DNA of 7,280 bases from Taibaiella sp047605615 (GTDB lineage Bacteria > Bacteroidota > Bacteroidia > Chitinophagales > Chitinophagaceae), in contig JASGFI010000139.1 in NCBI GenBank assembly GCA_047605615.1, positions 1 through 7,280 on the forward strand, given 5' to 3'. Each line of letters begins with the position of its first letter. The stretch's first letter is position 1. A program made the position numbers and the translations under genes. Below, piece by piece: positions 4,910 through 7,280 of the stretch. The notes beneath the pieces are model-generated. The model made no database searches and was not told the DNA's origin. It saw nothing but the letters and a program-made list of their open reading frames with translations.

Positions 4910-5683
4910 ATGAAAATAGCTACCTACAACGTAAACGGCGTCAACGGTCATTTGAATGTTTTGTGCCAGTGGCTGCAAGAAACCCAACCCGATGTGGTGT
5001 GCCTGCAAGAACTGAAAGCCCCCCAGGAAAAGTTTCCCGAAGCGGCCATTGCCGAAGCCGGTTACACGGGCATCTGGAAGGGGCAAAAAAGCTGGAACGG
5101 CATAGCTATATTGGCTCGTGGCTTGGAAGTGGTGGAGCGTAGGCGCGCACTGCCGGGCGATACCGAAGACGAGCAAAGCAGGTTCTTGGAAGCGGTGGTG
5201 GGCGGCGTAACGGTTATGTGCCTTTATCTGCCCAACGGCAATCCGCGCCCGGGGCCGAAGTACGATTACAAATTGGCATGGATAGCACGCTTGCAGCAGC
5301 ACCTGGCCACGCACTTGGCCTCCGGCGAAAAGGTAGTGGTAACGGGCGACTTCAATATTATTCCCGAAGACAGGGACGTGTACAAGCCCGAGCGTTGGGT
5401 GGAAGATGCCTTGTTTCAACCCGAAGTGAAGGCGGCCTTCCATGGCCTTGTCCAAGCCGGCTGGACTGATGCCTTGCGCACCATTTACCCCGGTGAAATA
5501 ATTTATACCTATTGGGATTATTTCCGCAATGCGTACGGCCGCGATGCGGGCTTGCGCATAGACCATTTTTTGCTAAGTCCGGCATTGAAAGATGCCTTGA
5601 AAAATGCGGGTGTGGACAAGCAGGTTCGCGGCTGGGAAAAGACCAGCGACCATGCCCCTGTGTGGGTGGAATTGGAGGTATAA
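4910..5683 (+). CDS. xth: Exodeoxyribonuclease III (AP endonuclease, Xth family)
   Basis: Complete 257-residue DNA-repair nuclease that cuts the backbone at abasic sites and removes 3'-blocking ends; cytoplasmic, base-excision repair. Active-site residues of the exonuclease/endonuclease/phosphatase fold are all visible: Asn-7 (TYNVNG), Glu-34 (LQELK, as in E. coli Xth), Tyr-106 (YLPNGN), Asp-147 and Asn-149 (GDFN), Asp-218 (RIDHF) and Asp-247/His-248 (SDH). Length is usual. The start is ATG 4910 (MKIATYN), equivalent to the E. coli MKFVSFN; an ATG two codons earlier (4904) is possible. The open frame continues upstream to 4751, but that part crosses the promoter and the repeated element and is not family sequence. 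It is the only rightward gene, divergent from ldcA. Its TAA lies directly against the broken end of the MBL-fold remnant. Confidence 0.95.
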   Translation: MKIATYNVNGVNGHLNVLCQWLQETQPDVVCLQELKAPQEKFPEAAIAEAGYTGIWKGQKSWNGIAILARGLEVVERRRALPGDTEDEQSRFLEAVVGGVTVMCLYLPNGNPRPGPKYDYKLAWIARLQQHLATHLASGEKVVVTGDFNIIPEDRDVYKPERWVEDALFQPEVKAAFHGLVQAGWTDALRTIYPGEIIYTYWDYFRNAYGRDAGLRIDHFLLSPALKDALKNAGVDKQVRGWEKTSDHAPVWVELEV

Positions 5684-5687
5684 GTTA

Positions 5688-5811
5688 CATGATTGTATTG
5701 CGGCGTAGGCAGTACGTTTTGGAATTGGCCATTCTTGAAATTGCCAAGTGTGCCGTAGTAATCTTGTCGTTCCTTGCCGGGTTTCTGTCCAAATGATTTT
5801 ATAAACGCCAT
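5688..5811 (-). pseudogene. N-terminal remnant of an MBL-fold hydrolase gene
   Basis: From an ATG at 5811 the minus strand reads MAFIKSFGQKPGKERQ, then DYYGTLGNFKNGQFQNVLPT, then PQYNHVTY. FG-(x)25 ending NG-x-FQNV-x-PTP aligns gap-free with the remembered N-terminus of Bacteroidota MBL-fold (UlaG/NAPE-PLD-like) hydrolases (FGKxPSGERLERIKxSPNYKDGxFQNxxPTP). Only about 40 residues remain. The metal-binding HxHxDH core is absent, and the frame then runs into the antisense strand of the xth 3' end. The usual N-terminal membrane segment is also missing. It lies 95 bases downstream of the M28 gene on the same strand. I read it as a truncated, non-functional gene left by a deletion or rearrangement whose breakpoint is at the xth stop. 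The family match is from memory, so confidence is moderate. Confidence 0.5.
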
Positions 5812-5851
5812 GCTCACTTTTTTTGTGGAAACAGCCTTTTCGCTTCCGAAC

Positions 5852-5880
5852 AATGCCTTGTAAATCGGCTTTGTTTTTTT
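5852..5880 (+). terminator. Possible weak terminator downstream of xth
   Basis: GCC (5855-5857) can pair with GGC (5867-5869), extended by A-T pairs across one mismatch, and is followed by TTTGTTTTTTT (5870-5880). The stem is short and lies about 170 bases past the xth stop, beyond the MBL remnant. No better rightward terminator was found. Confidence 0.25.
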
Positions 5881-5906
5881 GTATGTTCACACCGGGGAAG
5901 GTTTGT

Positions 5907-6917
5907 TTATTGGTTGTATAGATATTGCAGCAGCGTTTGCCCTACGGCTTTTAGGGTGCTTTGGTCTATTGCCGTTATGTTGTCGTTGTGTGTATGCCAG
6001 TGTGCCGGGAATCCCGTCCTGGTACCCGTGGGCAAGTCTATGATGTCTATGGTGGGTATGTGCAATATTTCCAACACGGGTACGTGGTCGTCGGTAATGG
6101 TGCCGCCGTCGGCGTACACGAAATAGGATGAATAACCTGCCTCCGAACCGGCTTTCCATACCTCTTGCTGCACGTTGCCCGCATATTGCTTGGAGTTGCC
6201 TTCCAATGGGAACCTTGCATTTCTGCCGCCCACCATATCGAGCAGGATACCTGCCCGAGCGGTATAATTCGGTACGTGCGGGTTCTCGGCCCAGTATTGC
6301 GTACCCAAGGCATAAGAAGTGTTTCCGTTGGTTTCCCATTCCGATTTGCCGTAGTCTTCCACGTCGGCCAGCAATATGTCTATGCCCAAGTCTTTGTTGC
6401 CAAGTGGGTTGGCCTTTATTTGGTTGGCTATTCCTATCAATACCGCTACGCCGCTGGCACCATCGTCGGCGGCATCAATGGGCGCATTGGTGTTGGCTAC
6501 ATCTTGGTCGGCCCACGGGCGGCTGTCCCAGTGGGCCAGTAGCAATATGCGTTGCTTGGCGTTGGGGTTGATAACGCCTATCAGGTTGATGCAGCGAAGT
6601 TTGGTTTTCTTGTCGCCCGCCAATAGCTGGGTTTGTTGGCGATATACGGTATCGCAACTCGCTTTCAATTGCAGTTCCATCCAGTCGGCGCATTTCAGTT
6701 GCGCCGATGTATTGGGTACGCGCGGGCCAAAGTCCACTTGTTGTTTTATGTAGCCGTAGGTTTTGTCGGCATCGAAAGCGGGAACTTTTATGGTTGGCCC
6801 TTCCTGGGTCTGTACGCTGCCGTTATCGGTTTGTTCTGTTGACGACGCCCCCGAACGGCAGCCAGTATTCAGCAATCCGGCGCAGAGCAAAACATAAATC
6901 AATCTTGTGCAAATCAT
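5907..6917 (-). CDS. M28-family lipoprotein, glutaminyl cyclase-like
   Basis: Complete 336-residue envelope lipoprotein. Residues 1-19 form the signal, with Cys-20 (LLNTGC; Asn at -3 is atypical) as the likely lipid anchor. The rest is a zinc-dependent M28 domain closest to Bacteroidota type-II glutaminyl cyclases, which turn N-terminal Gln of exported proteins into pyroglutamate. Readable sites: HWDSR (129-133), AADDGASG (149-156, zinc Asp), DVEDYG (185-190), LLDMVGGRNARF (225-236, like LLDLIGAPNPTF of human QC), DDHVP (276-280) and WHTHNDN (307-313, His-308 like the WHTMDDN zinc His). QC is favoured over aminopeptidase because of the LDMVG and WHT-x-x-DN signatures, but the two are related and only assay decides. 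The ATG at 6917 is chosen because the signal peptide begins there; a GTG at 7001 would be at the predicted transcript start. Stop TAA. Gene order suggests it once preceded the MBL-fold gene now truncated. Confidence 0.9.
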   Translation of the reverse strand: MICTRLIYVLLCAGLLNTGCRSGASSTEQTDNGSVQTQEGPTIKVPAFDADKTYGYIKQQVDFGPRVPNTSAQLKCADWMELQLKASCDTVYRQQTQLLAGDKKTKLRCINLIGVINPNAKQRILLLAHWDSRPWADQDVANTNAPIDAADDGASGVAVLIGIANQIKANPLGNKDLGIDILLADVEDYGKSEWETNGNTSYALGTQYWAENPHVPNYTARAGILLDMVGGRNARFPLEGNSKQYAGNVQQEVWKAGSEAGYSSYFVYADGGTITDDHVPVLEILHIPTIDIIDLPTGTRTGFPAHWHTHNDNITAIDQSTLKAVGQTLLQYLYNQ

Positions 6918-7005
6918 CTCTTTTTTTACATTTTTTTGCTTGCGCAAGGTAAGGCAATTTGTTTGGTTTTTATTTTGGGGCTTGTTTAAAGTTGCCTGCA
7001 CGATG

Positions 7006-7013
7006 CAAAATTA
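7006..7013 (-). promoter_or_regulatory. Promoter of the M28 gene
   Basis: The minus strand reads TATAATTTTG. It contains a perfect TAnnTTTG box (TAATTTTG) overlapping a TATAAT hexamer, only two bases downstream of the paired element, whose TTGCAC would lie in the -35 region (19-base gap to TATAAT). The predicted leader is about 80 bases. A weaker near-match, TTACCTTGCGC, lies closer to the gene at 6942-6952. Confidence 0.5.
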
Positions 7014-7015
7014 TA

Positions 7016-7055
7016 CTGCACACCGGATAGTTTTGTGCAATAAATATCGCACCAA
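7016..7055 (-). repeat. Paired upstream element, M28 copy
   Basis: On the minus strand the arms are TGCACA and TGTGCA around AAACTATCCGG. It matches 4821-4861 at 34 of 41 aligned positions, and the 26-base core (7016-7041) at 23 of 26. Orientation toward the downstream gene is the same. Here it overlaps the predicted -35/-33 region, which favours a DNA-binding role; the covarying base pair is compatible with either a DNA palindrome or an RNA hairpin. Confidence 0.65.
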
Positions 7056-7223
7056 GACACCAAGGAATTTGGCTGCTCATTTTGGAAATACTACTATGAA
7101 TCCCAACAATCTCCCGTTGTTGAAACAACCATGCAAAAAAAAGCGGGAATAAGAAAGATTTTTTCTTGAATGTCGTACATGGGAACAACGAAACCCGATT
7201 GCACATTTTCACCCGGTGCGAAG

Positions 7224-7260
7224 TATAGATGCCTTCAGCATGACAATGGGGAGTGTAGGG
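7224..7260 (-). repeat. Partial copy of the MITE-internal repeat
   Basis: Positions 7237-7259 match the reverse complement of 4601-4623 at 22 of 23 bases (AGCATGACAATGGGGAGT then A/G, TAGG). The preceding TATAGATGC and CTTC also match after small deletions. No copy of the MITE terminal repeat is seen in the 20 bases that follow, so this is either a bare repeat unit or the start of an element that continues beyond the window. Confidence 0.6.
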
Positions 7261-7280
7261 GGATAAAAAGGAATTATTGC

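Larger units (their letters stand above)
6918..7280. other. Right intergenic region
   Basis: No credible gene is seen in these 363 bases. From left to right it holds the AT-rich M28 leader with a CTTGCGCAAG palindrome (6939-6948), a -7 box (7006-7013), the second copy of the paired element (7016-7055), a 6-bp hairpin GTTGTT/AACAAC with a 2-base loop (7116-7129), and a partial REP-like repeat (7224-7260). Open frames across it are unlike any protein family I recognise. Confidence 0.6.

Noticed and set aside
7116..7129. Hairpin GTTGTT-GA-AACAAC as a terminator
   Set aside because: No T-run follows on either strand and no gene end lies nearby.
6970..7212. 80-residue minus-strand open frame at the right edge
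   Set aside because: It spans the M28 promoter and the paired element, has low-complexity Phe/Lys-rich sequence and no recognisable domain.

Overview
The window looks like a chromosomal segment of a Bacteroidota species, possibly Chitinophagales/Sphingobacteriales-like (inference). Three things point that way. Gene starts lack purine-rich Shine-Dalgarno sites. Upstream of nearly every gene there is a Bacteroidota-type -7 box, TAnnTTTG, often followed by C(C/G)CC: TATCTTTG, TACCTTTG, TACTTTTG, TAATTTTG and TATTTTTG. The proteins themselves are Bacteroidota flavours of their families: an RlpA-like protein with an AASN/NDRM variant, a YceI lipoprotein, and a type-II glutaminyl-cyclase-like M28 lipoprotein.

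Layout, left to right. Positions 1-228 are non-coding, with a 22-bp-stem bidirectional terminator at the left edge and a terminator for the next gene. Five complete genes then run leftward (minus strand): an RlpA-like double-psi beta-barrel protein (229-678), a DeaD/CsdA-type DEAD-box RNA helicase (746-2482), a YceI-family lipoprotein (2684-3358), an S66 LD-carboxypeptidase (3465-4400) and, beyond the rightward xth, an M28/glutaminyl cyclase-like lipoprotein (5907-6917). Exodeoxyribonuclease III (xth, 4910-5683) is the only rightward gene. Between xth and the M28 gene lies a short minus-strand remnant that reads like the N-terminus of an MBL-fold hydrolase, cut off exactly at the xth stop codon.

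The most interesting material is intergenic. Between the divergent ldcA and xth genes sits a 224-bp non-autonomous element (4519-4742) with perfect 20-bp terminal inverted repeats, flanked by a perfect 8-bp direct repeat (AGGTTTCC), so it looks like a MITE that caused a target duplication. It is packed with REP-like units of the GTCATTCCGAACG type, and one of these sequences recurs at the right edge of the window. Separately, about 40 nt upstream of xth recurs upstream of the M28 gene in the same orientation relative to the gene. It has a 6-bp inverted repeat in which one base pair covaries (G-C to A-T) around a conserved 11-nt centre, which marks it as a candidate regulatory or RNA element, or a second dispersed repeat.

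The genes are housekeeping: cell-wall remodelling and recycling (RlpA-like, LD-carboxypeptidase), RNA remodelling (helicase), DNA repair (xth) and envelope proteins (YceI, M28). Each has its own predicted promoter, so the region is mostly a string of single-gene units rather than an operon. One functional link is plausible. The predicted signal-peptidase cut of the RlpA-like protein leaves an N-terminal Gln, the kind of substrate that the M28/QC-like lipoprotein would cyclise. No CRISPR array, RNA gene, phage or defence system was seen.
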